Shown here in pieces: positions 24,377 to 34,144 of a stretch of 64,000 nt of DNA (its first letter is position 1; every line of letters begins with the position of its first letter). A program made the position numbers and the translations under genes. A model generated the notes under the pieces. It worked only from the letters and a program-made list of their open reading frames with translations, was not told where the DNA came from and made no database searches. Source of the stretch: CBDFGK01 sp965247075 (GTDB taxonomy: Bacteria > Pseudomonadota > Gammaproteobacteria > Pseudomonadales > Halieaceae). The DNA is taken from the NCBI GenBank assembly GCA_965247075.1, contig CBDFGK010000002.1, positions 1,611,113-1,675,112 of the forward strand. The letters run 5' to 3'.

Positions 24377-26839
24377 ATGTCTAACCCACTCAGAAAGACC
24401 CCTGTTGTTGCAGCGTTGGCCCTGGCCGCAGCAAGCCCGTTTTCACACGCACAGCTAATGCTGGAAGAAGTTATCGTCACCGCCCAGAAACGGGCGGAAA
24501 GCCTGCAGGATGTACCTATCTCGGTATCTGCCATGCAGGGCACCAAAATTTCCGAGGCGGGTATCGGCAATATGTCAGCCATCGCCGACTACATTCCCAA
24601 CCTGCACATAGCCGAAGCACCGGTGAATACCAACATTTACATGCGCGGCATGGGCTCGGGTAACAACCAGGCCTTTGAGCAGTCGGTAGGCATGTATATC
24701 GACGGCATCTACATGGGCCGCGGTCGCCAGTACCGCTCACCCTTTATGGACATCGAGCGGGTGGAAGTACTGCGCGGCCCCCAGGGCACCCTGTTCGGCA
24801 AGAACACGGTGGCAGGCGCGGTCAATATCCTAACCGCCTCCCCCAGCCTCGATGAGGAGTTCAGGGGCAACGTCACCGGGTCCGCCGATTCCGATAACGG
24901 TTATGAAGGCGAACTGATGCTAAGCGGCGCTCTCAGCGATACATTTGCGCTGCGCCTGGCCGCCAAGTACAGGGAAAGTGATGGCTTTGTCGACAACAAA
25001 TTCCTCGGCGCCGACGAACCCGAGATGGACGAGACCACCTGGCGCGTAACGGCCGTATGGGAGGTCACCGACAACCTGGATGCCAACATCAAGTACAGTC
25101 AGTCCGAATACAACCGCGACGGTGTGGGTTCCGGCGGCTGGCTCTACCTCGACGCAACACAACGCAACGCCCTGGTGCCCAACCGCAGCGCCTTCGCTGA
25201 TGCCGCCTACAATGTGATGGATTTCGCCTACCCGGAGTACGCCGATGTCATCAGCAATGACTTTGATATATACAAGGACAACGGTTTCGGCCCGGATGGC
25301 GGCAACCCGCTAACTATCGGTATCAACCCGGAAAGCAGCGCTAACGACAGCGACAACTTCGCCACGACACTTAACTACTACCTGGGCGAATACACCCTCA
25401 CCTCGGTGACCGGTTATTCAGAATACCAGTACGTGGATGGTGCCGACGTGGACTGGCTGCCCGTTTCCTTTATCTCCCGCGATGACGATCAGGTATTCGA
25501 CCAATGGAGCCAGGAAATCCGCCTGACCTCTCCCAGCGGCGGTGCTTTTGAGTATATCGCCGGCGCCTATTACGAAGCGAGCAGCATGGAATTTGACCGG
25601 CGCGTGGAAATCGATTCATCCCTGGGTGGGCTGTTTGAAGATATGACAGGCTTACCCAACCTGTTGTTCGCCTTGACCGGTGGTGCCTACGCCGCCGACC
25701 GTGTCGGCCGCCAGCACCACTATGAACTGGAATCGGATTCCTGGGCCATATTCGGCCAGGGCACCTTTACCATCGCCGATGACTGGCGCCTGACCCTCGG
25801 TTTGCGTTACACCGAGGAAACCAAGGAGGTGGAGAGCACCCAGTTCCTCGGCGATACCATTACTGGCATCGGTGTGCCCAGCGACGCCTTCTTCCTGAAT
25901 TTTATAATGGCAACCAACTTCAATACCTACTCTTACGATTACCAGAAAGATCGCGATACCGACCAGTGGATTCCCTCGGCTAACCTGCAGTGGGAATACA
26001 GCGATGACTCTATGTTCTATGCCTCGTTCTCCCAGGGCTTCAAAAGCGGCGGCTTCACTTCAGCCGATGATGGCCAACCGGGTGGCCTTCAGCAGGGCGA
26101 GTTTGCACCCTATGACCCAACCGTACCCGGTGATGATTTCGAGTTCGCTGACGAGGAAGTCGATGCCTTTGAAGTTGGTGGCAAGCACACCCTGCTGGAT
26201 GGCGCCATGACCATGAACTGGGCGGCCTTCTACACCGAGTACACGAACTTGCAGATATCCATCTTCAAGGGCGTGGGTTTCACGGTAACCAATGCCGATG
26301 CCGAGGTGAAAGGCCTGGAATTCGATATGCTGTGGCAGGCCACTGAGGGACTGCGTCTGGGCTTTAATGCGGCCTATCTGGATGCAGCGTGGGACAACTA
26401 CGGGCATGCGCCCTGTACCGCACTGCAACTGGATGCAGACACACTCTGTGGCGTCGAAGGCGGTGCGAGTAACAACGACTTGTCCGGGCACACCACCACC
26501 TTCGCCCCAGAGTATTCGGGCACGCTGTTTTTTGATTACAGCTACCTGATGGGCACTGGTATGGAGATATTCGCCGGTGGTGAAGTTAACTACAGCGATG
26601 ACTTTAACTCCGCCGGTGACAAGGACCCTATCGATGTTACCGACAGTTTCACCAAGGTAAACCTGCGTATAGGATTGCGTGCGGCGGACGAGAGCTGGGA
26701 TATCATGGCCTATGGTCGCAACATCACCGACGAGCTGGTCTATTCAATCGCCTTCGACACACCGGTGCTGGCAGGTTCGCACTCGGCCCAGTTCGACGAA
26801 GGTGCGGTATATGGTGTACGTGCCTCCTACCGCTTCTAA
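24377..26839 (+). CDS. TonB-dependent outer-membrane receptor
   Basis: The 820-residue protein has a signal peptide (about 1-25, ending SPFSHA). The TonB box EEVIVTAQKRAESLQDVPISVSA follows directly, then a plug domain (about 50-160, with GPQGTLFGKNTVAGAVNI) and a beta barrel ending in the aromatic C-terminus VYGVRASYRF. It imports a scarce or large substrate across the outer membrane with TonB energy. This subtype is abundant in marine and sphingomonad-type degraders and is often linked to hydrophobic organic substrates rather than siderophores (family knowledge). AAAGGAAG precedes the ATG. A substrate link with the Rieske/SDR cluster is possible but unproven. Confidence 0.95.
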   Translation: MSNPLRKTPVVAALALAAASPFSHAQLMLEEVIVTAQKRAESLQDVPISVSAMQGTKISEAGIGNMSAIADYIPNLHIAEAPVNTNIYMRGMGSGNNQAFEQSVGMYIDGIYMGRGRQYRSPFMDIERVEVLRGPQGTLFGKNTVAGAVNILTASPSLDEEFRGNVTGSADSDNGYEGELMLSGALSDTFALRLAAKYRESDGFVDNKFLGADEPEMDETTWRVTAVWEVTDNLDANIKYSQSEYNRDGVGSGGWLYLDATQRNALVPNRSAFADAAYNVMDFAYPEYADVISNDFDIYKDNGFGPDGGNPLTIGINPESSANDSDNFATTLNYYLGEYTLTSVTGYSEYQYVDGADVDWLPVSFISRDDDQVFDQWSQEIRLTSPSGGAFEYIAGAYYEASSMEFDRRVEIDSSLGGLFEDMTGLPNLLFALTGGAYAADRVGRQHHYELESDSWAIFGQGTFTIADDWRLTLGLRYTEETKEVESTQFLGDTITGIGVPSDAFFLNFIMATNFNTYSYDYQKDRDTDQWIPSANLQWEYSDDSMFYASFSQGFKSGGFTSADDGQPGGLQQGEFAPYDPTVPGDDFEFADEEVDAFEVGGKHTLLDGAMTMNWAAFYTEYTNLQISIFKGVGFTVTNADAEVKGLEFDMLWQATEGLRLGFNAAYLDAAWDNYGHAPCTALQLDADTLCGVEGGASNNDLSGHTTTFAPEYSGTLFFDYSYLMGTGMEIFAGGEVNYSDDFNSAGDKDPIDVTDSFTKVNLRIGLRAADESWDIMAYGRNITDELVYSIAFDTPVLAGSHSAQFDEGAVYGVRASYRF

Positions 26840-26977
26840 GCCGGCTTAATCTCTCTTAAGCGGGGCGCCGTCAAAGGTGCCCCACACTACCAACTCCTCC
26901 ACTGCCTTTCTTTTCAATTTGGTGAATAACGTTATAGGGCGTTTCGCCGGCCAGAGCTTGCGCGGTGTAGCGCTGGG

Positions 26978-27307
26978 CTACTTGGCCCTGGCTTTGTATT
27001 CCCTGATCTCTTCGTTGAACTCGGCCGCCACTTTTTCCATCTCATCGACCGCTGCATTGTGCTCCTCCACGCGCGCCACGTCTGCCTCAGCATCGGCTTC
27101 ACCGTCGGCACTCTCTTCTTCCGGCATCAGGCAATCGAGGTAGGCCTCGGCGCCAGCCACGTAGGCCTGCACCGCCTGTTGGCCATCTATCATCGCCTGC
27201 AGTTCAGCGATGTCGCCATCGGGCAGTACCGGTGTCTCGGGGCGAGTGCACTCAGCGGTGGCAATTGTGGACGTCATCAAAAAAACAATAGCAAGAAAAA
27301 CTTTCAT
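26978..27307 (-). CDS. Small exported protein, unknown function
   Basis: The 109 residues begin with a signal peptide MKVFLAIVFLMTSTIATA, followed by ECTRPETPVLPDGDIAELQAMIDGQQAVQAYVAGAEAYLDC. Two cysteines may form a disulfide. An acidic stretch (EEESADGEADAEAD) and a helical, charged C-terminal tail (VEEHNAAVDEMEKVAAEFNEEIREYKARAK) follow. Similar small periplasmic helical proteins occur in related genera without a known role. The ATG nine bases upstream (MPV) is an alternative start. It stands alone between the receptor and gspB. Confidence 0.7.
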   Translation of the reverse strand: MKVFLAIVFLMTSTIATAECTRPETPVLPDGDIAELQAMIDGQQAVQAYVAGAEAYLDCLMPEEESADGEADAEADVARVEEHNAAVDEMEKVAAEFNEEIREYKARAK

Positions 27308-27456
27308 TACTGGCATACCTGTATCTGTTATTGGAGGCGGAAACACTATCACCTTACACAAAAATTTCCAATCCTGCGGTGTTTGGCACATAGAACCGGC
27401 GCAGGGACTCCGCCTGTTCGTCCAGCTCTATGACCGGGGCAGACCCTGGGCAATAG

Positions 27457-28197
27457 CTAGAGATTGACCCAACTGTTGAGAGAGTTCAGTCGAAACTCGG
27501 TGCCTTGGTAATCCAGCACGATGGAGTCCCTGAGGATTTCGGTCAGCCGCAGCCCCGGCTTGACCAGATCGCCCTCGTGATACGTCTTGCCATTTAATAC
27601 CACGTCCTTGTCCTGGGGCGACGAACCCCAGCGGTGGGCGGTAAAAAACAGGCTGGGAATTTCATCTTTGGTAGTTTGGCGTAACTCACTGATCAGGGGT
27701 ACCTCGTGTTCCGCGGCGGGGCGCTCAGCCAGGGCCTGCTGGGCCGCCTGCGTCATCGCCTCTATATCAATAGCTACAGGTGTGTCCTCTTGTTGCGGGA
27801 CGGGAACTTTCTGTTGAGTAACCGGGGCGTACAAAGCGGCAACACGGCTGTCTTGCACCAGCGCTGCTTCGGCCGCACTATCGGCAGCAACAATCGCCGG
27901 CTCAGGGGCAACAACATTCGTGGGCTCAGCCAATAGCTCTGACAGGGGCGCTTCATCCGCTGTGTCCGGTGCCGGGGTCGGCGCTACAGGGGTCGGCGCG
28001 GGAGCATCCGCGGTCTGCCCCAACCAAAGGCCCAGTGCCAGGGAGGCGAAAATAACCGTCGCCAGCGGCCATACTACCCACAACCGGCGACGACCCTCCT
28101 GCGGAGCGGCGTGGTGAATAGTGTGAAGCCCGGGTGTAGCCCCATGCTCAGGGCGATCCTGCTCTGACTTATTGAGCGCATCGAGTATCAGCGACAT
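27457..28197 (-). CDS. exeB: Type II secretion assembly protein GspB/ExeB
   Basis: The 246-residue protein starts MSLILDALNKSEQDRPEHG, diagnostic of GspB. A single membrane helix follows (about 40-60, WVVWPLATVIFASLALGLWLG), then a Pro/Ala-rich periplasmic linker. The C-terminal GspB domain (HRWGSSPQDKDVVLNGKTYHEGDLVKPGLRLTEILRDSIVLDYQG) resembles a PilP/GspC homology-region fold. With GspA it helps insert the GspD secretin through peptidoglycan. Its ATG overlaps the last base of the gspA stop codon. Confidence 0.93.
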   Translation of the reverse strand: MSLILDALNKSEQDRPEHGATPGLHTIHHAAPQEGRRRLWVVWPLATVIFASLALGLWLGQTADAPAPTPVAPTPAPDTADEAPLSELLAEPTNVVAPEPAIVAADSAAEAALVQDSRVAALYAPVTQQKVPVPQQEDTPVAIDIEAMTQAAQQALAERPAAEHEVPLISELRQTTKDEIPSLFFTAHRWGSSPQDKDVVLNGKTYHEGDLVKPGLRLTEILRDSIVLDYQGTEFRLNSLNSWVNL

Positions 28198-29852
28198 CAG
28201 GGTTGCAACCTGGACGCTGCCGGGATGGATGCCCCAGAGGTGGGCGCCCTTGAGGTAGAAAGATTTGCCGCCTCACGCCCAACAGCCATATTGAGTCTTA
28301 ACAGGGTTTTCAAACCAACCACACCATCATCGCGCAGATTAGACTTGCGCTGAAACATGCGCACCCGTACATCGAGCGCCTCATTAAATACCTCACCGGC
28401 CAATGCCTGTGACTGACCGTCGAGGCCCGCGAATTCCCGTGCCAACCAGGCCACCACCGGGCCACTGTCACCGCGCCCAAAAGGCGCCCTGTAAGCCGCC
28501 GGTGGTCGCCACATGATCAGGTATTCACCCCGCCAGAGCGGCCCCAACCGGGCCAGTGGCATCGCAAGCTCCTGCCCTTCATACAACAGTTTGCCCATTT
28601 CTCCATTGATGCCAACCAACACCGCACTGGCCGCAAAACGAGACGGCGTCAGCAGCGCTAAAACTGCCGGGCGATCAATTTCCAACAGCTCATCCCAACT
28701 TTGCGCCGCCAGTGTTTCACAACGCCAACCACCGTCCCTGGCGGCAGCACAGGCGTCTGCGGACCCATCCAGGCCAATACCCATATAAATGGCCAAAGCC
28801 TGCCTGGCGCGCGCTGGCCGGCGCACCCAGGGTGTCAGCGCTGCGGGCTCACTTGCCTGCACAACTTCTGCGGGAACAATTGGCGCAGGAGCCGCCGAGA
28901 TGGGCGTTATAACTTCAAGCCCGGGCGGCTCAGCCCGGCGATTGTGCGTTTGCCAGCCCCACACGGCAGTAACCGCGAGTACCGCAATGGCCGCGGCCAG
29001 CCCCCACGCTTGCTTGCTGACACCCGTTGCAACTGAACTGTCTCCCAACACCTCGGCCGCTGCCTGGTTGAGTATTTTCGCGTCTACACGGGTTTTGTTC
29101 TGGCCGTAAGTCCCCAGCAGCATACGATCACAAAGCACGTTGATAAGCCGGGGGATGCCACGGGTATGTTTATAGATACCCTTCACCACAGCGGCAGGAA
29201 ATAGTTTCCGGTTGGCCGGCAGGCCAGCGACCTGTAAGCGGTGGCGGATATAGGCATCGGTCTCGTCCAAATCCAGCGGCTGCAAATTGTAGCGCGCCGT
29301 GATTCGCTGACTGAGTTGGCGCAGCTCGGGCTTTGACAACATGACACTGAGCTCGGGTTGACCCACCAGAATAATCTGCAACAACTTGCGGGTATTGGTT
29401 TCCAGGTTGGTCAACAGGCGAATTTGCTCCAATACATCAAGTTGCAGATGCTGGGCCTCGTCGATCAGCAAAACCGTATTGCGTCCCCGGCTGTGGTTCT
29501 CCAGCAAAAAGGCGTGTAGCTTGTCGGTCAGATCCTTGAGCGTCGAGGTTCCGTGCGCGTACTCAATACCCAGCTCATCACAGGCCGAGGCCAACAGTTC
29601 ATCGGCGTTCAGGGCCGGATTTAGAATAATGGCAATATCTGTTTCGGTTGGTAATTGTTGTAACAGGCAGCGGTTTATCGTGGTCTTGCCGGTACCGACT
29701 TCGCCGGTCAACAGGATGAAGCCACCACCCGCGCCGACACCGTACAGCAGGTGCGCCAGCGCATCCCTGTGGCGTGCGCTCATAAACAGGTATCTGGGAT
29801 TAACCGCGATAGAAAACGGCTCTTCCTGCAAACCGAAATAACTGTAGTACAT
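28197..29852 (-). CDS. exeA: Type II secretion ATPase GspA/ExeA
   Basis: The 551-residue protein begins MYYSYFGLQEEPFSIAVNPRYLFMS. It has Walker A TGEVGTGKTT (about 49-58), Walker B LLIDEAQHL and an AAA+ domain to about residue 265. One membrane helix (about 283-300) is followed by a periplasmic region ending in a peptidoglycan-binding-like domain (FQRKSNLRDDGVVGLKTLLRLN). ExeA binds peptidoglycan and, with ExeB, places the secretin. Other gsp genes are not in the window. Confidence 0.93.
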   Translation of the reverse strand: MYYSYFGLQEEPFSIAVNPRYLFMSARHRDALAHLLYGVGAGGGFILLTGEVGTGKTTINRCLLQQLPTETDIAIILNPALNADELLASACDELGIEYAHGTSTLKDLTDKLHAFLLENHSRGRNTVLLIDEAQHLQLDVLEQIRLLTNLETNTRKLLQIILVGQPELSVMLSKPELRQLSQRITARYNLQPLDLDETDAYIRHRLQVAGLPANRKLFPAAVVKGIYKHTRGIPRLINVLCDRMLLGTYGQNKTRVDAKILNQAAAEVLGDSSVATGVSKQAWGLAAAIAVLAVTAVWGWQTHNRRAEPPGLEVITPISAAPAPIVPAEVVQASEPAALTPWVRRPARARQALAIYMGIGLDGSADACAAARDGGWRCETLAAQSWDELLEIDRPAVLALLTPSRFAASAVLVGINGEMGKLLYEGQELAMPLARLGPLWRGEYLIMWRPPAAYRAPFGRGDSGPVVAWLAREFAGLDGQSQALAGEVFNEALDVRVRMFQRKSNLRDDGVVGLKTLLRLNMAVGREAANLSTSRAPTSGASIPAASRLQP

Positions 29853-30050
29853 GCTGGACAGGGGCTTCCGGGGTCAATCAGACAGCCTTGCATTATGCCC
29901 AAGCCCAGCGGGATGTTCTATAGTAATGGCACTGCGTTTACCTTGGCCGGGGCCGAAGGCGGCCGCTGCGAGTGAGCCTGGTTGCCGGTCTTGTTAATAG
30001 GCACTCTGGCTGGCGCGCAGCTATTAGCTGTAGGCCACAAGGTTACCGCC

Positions 30051-31329
30051 TTGACAGAAACGGCCTACCGCTGGATCGCTGCCGACATCAACAAGCTCAG
30101 CGACGCGGCCCTGTTGGCGCGCCTGGATAGTATCGAGAAGCCGTGGCAGGTGATCGATGTGCAGGTTTCACTCGCGAACGATGAAGTGGAAGTCACCGTA
30201 GATCATGGGAGCGGTAAATTGACGTGTCCCAAGTGTGGCAAAGCCTGCTCCGGTTACGACAAGCGGCAGAGGCGCCGGCGCCATCTTGACACCTGTCAAC
30301 TCAAGACCTTGCTGATGGCTGAAGTGCCCCGGGTGGAGTGTTCAGAGCACGGCGTGGTTACGGTGCATGTTCTCTGGGCAGAGCCTGGCAGCGGATTTAC
30401 AGCGTTGTTTGAGGCGCTGGTCATTGACTGGCTGAAAGACGCTTCAACCCGTGCGGTGTCAGAACACCTAAGACTGAGTTGGAATGCCGTGGATGGCATC
30501 ATGCAGCGCGCAGTGAAACGTGGTCTGTCGCATCGAGAGGCGCTGTCACCCAGGCAAATCAGTGTGGATGAAACCTCTTACCGCAAGGGCCATGACTATG
30601 TCACGGTGGTGACGGATCAGGAGCAGTCGGTAGTGCTGCATGTTGCCGAAAATCGGGAGACCGATAGCCTGGGCTGAATTTTACGACCGGCTGTCTGAGG
30701 ACCAGAAAAAGGGTATCGAGAGCGTGTGCATGGCTATGTGGCCGGCCTATATCAGGGCAACTCGAGAGGCACTGCCCGATGCGGATAGCAAGATCGCCTT
30801 TGACCGTTTCCACGTTGCGCAGTACATGGGCAAGGCTGTGGATCAGGTGCGCCGACAGGAACACCGGCAGCTGATCAAGCAGGGCGATGAGCGGATGAAG
30901 GGTAGTAAATACCACTGGCTGCGTAACCGGAGCAACATGAGCTGGCACCAACAGCGCAGTTTCAGCGAACTACGACAATCTTCCCTGAAGACCGCCAGGG
31001 CGTGGGCTATCAAGGATCTAGCCTCCCGCCTTTGGGACTATCGGAGTCGCACCTGGGCTGAGAAGGGCTGGAAACGCCTGATCAACTGGATGGCCCGTAG
31101 CCGGCTCAAACCCATGCAAACGACGTCAAAAACCCTGCGGAATCACCTTTGGGGTATTCTCAATGCGGTGATTCGTAAGGTCGACAACAGTCACGCTGAA
31201 AGTATGAACAGTCGTATCAAAACGCTGAAGAGCCGTGCTCGGGGTTTCAGAAACAGGGAGCGATTCCGTACTGCAATTTACTTCCACCTGGGCGGATTAC
31301 AGCTCTATCCGGAAGGAATCAGGGCCTGA
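30051..31329 (+). pseudogene. ISL3-family transposase, frameshifted
   Basis: The first frame gives an N-terminal zinc ribbon (CPKCGKACSGYDKRQRRRRHLDTC) and VDETSYRKGHDYVTVVTDQ, then stops at about 30677 after ENRETDSLG. The second frame resumes with AEFYDRLSEDQKKGIE and runs to the C-terminus (NSHAESMNSRIKTLKSRARGFRNRERFRTAI). The break is a small indel near 30672. The right inverted repeat ends GGGGAAGACCC at 31356; I find no matching left end, so the element is probably truncated and immobile. Confidence 0.88.
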
Positions 31330-31333
31330 ATGA

Positions 31334-31356
31334 CCCACTACGATTGGGGAAGACCC
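31334..31356. repeat. ISL3 right terminal inverted repeat
   Basis: CCCACTACGATTGGGGAAGA followed by CCC is the expected ISL3 end (inward GGGTCTTCCCC). It lies five bases beyond the transposase stop. Confidence 0.6.
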
Positions 31357-31363
31357 TTTATTC

Positions 31364-31392
31364 TTGACAGAATGTAGTTTTCAAACTACTAT
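31364..31392 (+). promoter_or_regulatory. Strong sigma-70 promoter with embedded operator for the higBA-type locus
   Basis: TTGACA (31364-31369), a 17-base spacer and TACTAT (31387-31392) are near consensus. The spacer contains GTAGTTT-TC-AAACTAC (31374-31389), a perfect 7-base-arm palindrome placed for repression by the antitoxin. The transcription start would fall at or next to the toxin ATG at 31399. Confidence 0.75.
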
Positions 31393-31398
31393 TACGCC

Positions 31399-31699
31399 AT
31401 GTATGAAGTGGAGCAAACTGAACAGTTCGAAGCCCGGTTAGGTAAACTCCGTAACCGGAAAGCCGCAGCCAGAATCGCCGCAACCATTCAACGATTGGGT
31501 ATGGGGCTTGATGGCCGATTGGAAAGCTGTAGGCGGTGGAGTACATGAAATCCGTCTGGATTATGGTCCTGGTTACCGCGTCTACTTCACGTTTCAAGGT
31601 GAAAAGGTAATTCTGCTTATGTGCGGCGGTGACAAATCCAGCCAGAAACGAGATATCACCAAGGCTAAAAAATTGAAGGAGGAATACAGCAATGGTTAA
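31399..31699 (+). pseudogene. RelE/HigB-type toxin, frameshifted
   Basis: From ATG 31399 the frame reads MYEVEQTEQFEARLGKLRNR through AARIAATIQRLG, then leaves the family frame. The next frame, from about 31508, continues MADWKAVGGGVHEIRLDYGP then GYRVYFTFQGEKVILLMCGGDKSSQ to a stop at 31699. One extra base near 31500-31507 (GGGGCTTGATGG) explains it. The family degrades mRNA at the ribosome. The C-terminal half, with the catalytic region, is out of frame, so the toxin should be inactive. Its end overlaps the antitoxin start. Confidence 0.85.
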
Positions 31700-32000
31700 A
31701 CAAGCTCGCAAATTCGACGCGGCAGCCGTCCTCGACTCTGACGAGGCGATCGCCGAATATATGGTTGCTGCTTTTGAAACCGAGGATGCAGCATTTATAG
31801 CCGATGCGGTTGGCGTGGTCGCCCGGGCACACGGTATGAGCGACATTGCCAGGGAATCCGGCTTGTCGCGCGAACAACTCTATCGTTCGTTCAGCGTGAG
31901 TGGGAACCCCACCCTCAAGAGTATGTTGGCTGTCATGAAAGCCCTGAGCATGAAGGTCACTGTAGAAGCACTACCCGGGCATCCATCAAACTACGACTAG
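31692..32000 (+). CDS. HigA-like antitoxin with Xre-type HTH
   Basis: The 102-residue protein begins MVKQARKFDAAAVLDSDEAI. It has a helix-turn-helix MSDIARESGLSREQLYRSFSVSGNPTLKSMLAVMKAL (about 55-91), typical of the addiction-module antidote family (TIGR02684 type). It overlaps the toxin stop (ATGGTTAA), keeping translational coupling. It should bind the palindrome at 31374. Because the toxin frame is broken, the antitoxin now looks like an orphan repressor. Confidence 0.9.
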   Translation: MVKQARKFDAAAVLDSDEAIAEYMVAAFETEDAAFIADAVGVVARAHGMSDIARESGLSREQLYRSFSVSGNPTLKSMLAVMKALSMKVTVEALPGHPSNYD

Positions 32001-32009
32001 TGTACTGTA

Positions 32010-32810
32010 TTAAATTGATTGCTGAGATGCGAGTGATTGACGCGTGCGCTCTACTTTTACCAAAATCCCCTCGGCAGATTTTGTCCAAACAAATGGCTTT
32101 TTGTTTTCGTTATGCTTTTCGATGAACTTCACGATGGATTCCTCCAACTCTTTCACCGACGTGAAGACACCGCGGCGAAGCTGCTTTTCTGTCAGCAAAC
32201 CCAAAAATCTCTCCACTACATTTAGCCACGACGAACTTGTTGGAATAAAGTGCAACTTACTCTTTTGTTTCGCTTTATCCAGTTCCTTACTTTTTCATGT
32301 TTGTGCGTCGCGTAGTTATCTACGATAAAGAGCTCTTTTCGTCGACACAAAAGACAACGGAATTCTCAAGCGGCGACAAATACAATCCAACAATATCGCG
32401 TAATTTTTCCTCAAAGGCAGGATCGTCACTCACCTTGAATTGCGCAGTCAGGTGTGGCTTCAGGCCAACGTCACGCCACACCCTATTGATAAAGGAATGA
32501 TTAATTCCCAACACTTTGGCGAGACCACGGGTTGTCCAGTGCGTGCCATCTTTCGGCTTTTCCTGCGTGGTTATCTTGATTATTTTCGAACGCAGCTTCG
32601 CTTGGTCTGCAGAATTCTTGCCACCATGATTTCCCCCTCTTGGCAAATCCTTTTCTATACCCTGAATCCCTCTCTCAAAAAAACGATTACGCCATCGGCC
32701 TACCTTGTTGACGTCAATGTCCAGCTCTTCCGCTATTTTGTAGTTGGGAATATCGTCAGCGGCATAGTAGAATCTGTAGTGGTCACCGTTGCCTCCGATT
32801 GTAATCTTTC
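32010..32810 (-). pseudogene. IS630-family transposase with internal deletion and frameshift
   Basis: A continuous minus frame from about 32810 to 32320 gives NYKIAEELDIDVNKVGRWRN, then GTHWTTRGLAKVLGINHSFINRVWRDVGLKP and ends VFCVDEKSS, the first catalytic aspartate. The next recognisable piece is FIVDNYATHKHEKVRNWI in another frame, so the segment between the first and second catalytic motifs is lost. The last part, HFIPTSSSWLNVVERFLGLL, is in a third frame ending at 32010. The element is immobile. Confidence 0.88.
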
Positions 32811-32829
32811 ACGACTTTCCTTTTCCTTC

Positions 32830-33261
32830 TTACTTTGATTCGGGGGTTTTAGCCCCTTTCAGTTGTTCTACCGCTTTATCAAAACTGTAGAATGCTTCAA
32901 GCGCTTGCCCGGCCTCCTCGGCCACATACTGGGCTTTGTGAGCAATCAGGGCATCGGCAAAGTCCAGCGACTTACCACGTACCGGCTTCGATCCCTGATA
33001 GTCCATCAAGGCCGACCACACCACTTGGGAACTTTCAAACCGGAAAGCGCCGTCACCGATCAGACCACGCACAACCTCTATGATGGCCGCCTTGTCCAGA
33101 CCATAGCGCTTGCCGGACAGTGTCCACACGGACTCCGCCAACACCACATCGGTAATTAATACTGGGCGCTGCTCCTCAATCACTGCTGCTGCTTTTCGGT
33201 GCTGGGTCACATCGTCGGCTAGCAGATAACGCAGTAGTACATTCGTATCAACTGCTATCAC
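32830..33261 (-). CDS. VapC-type PIN-domain toxin
   Basis: The 143-residue protein begins MIAVDTNVLLRYLLADD with the first PIN aspartate. It continues VLITDVVLAESVWTLSG with the conserved glutamate and ends with SLDFADALIAHKA, which supplies the last acidic residues. PIN toxins are Mg-dependent RNases. It starts with GTG at 33261, overlapping the TGA of the upstream AbrB-type antitoxin. The catalytic acids are all present, so it is probably active. Confidence 0.9.
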   Translation of the reverse strand: MIAVDTNVLLRYLLADDVTQHRKAAAVIEEQRPVLITDVVLAESVWTLSGKRYGLDKAAIIEVVRGLIGDGAFRFESSQVVWSALMDYQGSKPVRGKSLDFADALIAHKAQYVAEEAGQALEAFYSFDKAVEQLKGAKTPESK

Positions 33262-33473
33262 GCAAAATTGTCCTGCCGTGATTCCTCCTCCGTGATCGTT
33301 TCATTCGCTTTGGTGCCCTTGAGCATTCCCGCTGCTGTTCCGACCTTTCTCTTGATGATGTTGAACTGGTTGCCGTGTCGCAAAATCTCTACATCGTCAC
33401 CGGGATTGATGCCCAGTTCATCGCAGCCAGAAACCGGCAAGGTAATTTGTCTTTTAGCGCTAACTTTTGGCAT
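33258..33473 (-). CDS. AbrB/SpoVT-type antitoxin of the PIN toxin
   Basis: The 71-residue protein opens MPKVSAKRQITLPVSGCDEL and continues GINPGDDVEILRHGNQFNIIKRK, a swapped-hairpin AbrB DNA-binding domain (about 1-46). The acidic tail (NETITEEESRQDNFA) should contact the toxin. The upstream GGAGAAAAAAC region holds a plausible ribosome site. The pair is complete, unlike the HigBA-type pair beside it. Confidence 0.88.
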   Translation of the reverse strand: MPKVSAKRQITLPVSGCDELGINPGDDVEILRHGNQFNIIKRKVGTAAGMLKGTKANETITEEESRQDNFA

Positions 33474-33695
33474 GGAGTTTTTTCTCCTAAAGCTTTACTC
33501 GATTAGAAATGTAAAGATAACATAAGTCTTTACTTTTAAGAAACAGTAAAGATCGAATATTTCCCGCTTTAGCCGTGGGCGAAGCCGCGAATATCAGGTC
33601 AGCCCGCCATATCCCAGACTTCAAAGCCAAGGCGCTGAGCCAGTGCGTCACATTGCGCTCGAATGACCCCGATATCGTGAAAACCGGACGAATCC

Positions 33696-34076
33696 CAGGC
33701 TCAAAAATTACCACGGCTATTGGATGAAAATGCCAATCTTAATACGCTGTATATCCTGAAGGAACAGCTTCATGCCTGGTGGGAATCAAAGACTGTCGAA
33801 CTGATGCAAGAGAGACTGGAAGCCTGGTGCCGGATAGCCGATCAATCGACCATGCTCTACCTGAAGAAGTTTGCAAAGTCGTTGAGAAACCACTGTGTGG
33901 GCATTTGCAATTACGCGAAGCACAAGCTCACCAGCGCCAGGATCGAGGCTGGCAACATCGGTATCGGCATGATCCGCAAGCGCGCCAGAGGCATCAGGGA
34001 TACCGAGTATTTCAAACTCACGATCCGACAGTCTTCCCTGCCGGATAATGACTCGATGTTCTATGTTGCGGCCTAA
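33696..34076 (+). pseudogene. ISL3-family transposase, C-terminal fragment
   Basis: The frame reads RLLDENANLNTLYILKEQLH then AWCRIADQSTMLYLKKFAKSLRNH and ends ARIEAGNIGIGMIRKRARGI... YFKLTIRQ, the C-terminal third of an ISL3 transposase (ISPpu12-like). It is a different subgroup from the copy at 30051. No N-terminus or inverted repeat is found upstream. Confidence 0.85.
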
Positions 34077-34144
34077 TATTCACTCACAAGACCGGAGAAG
34101 AACCGAAGAAATAAGGAATTTTTCCTATTAATCAATAGATTAAA

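Noticed and set aside
26840..26900. GGGGCGCC...GGTGCCCC hairpin after the TonB receptor as a terminator
   Set aside because: The stem has a mismatch and no T-run follows; too weak to call.
29868..29890. GGGGCTTCCGGGGTCAATC as the left ISL3 end
   Set aside because: It matches the right-end repeat poorly; the left end is more likely lost.
30640..31329. Second ISL3 frame as an independent gene
   Set aside because: It lacks the zinc ribbon and the first catalytic part and continues the upstream frame after an indel.
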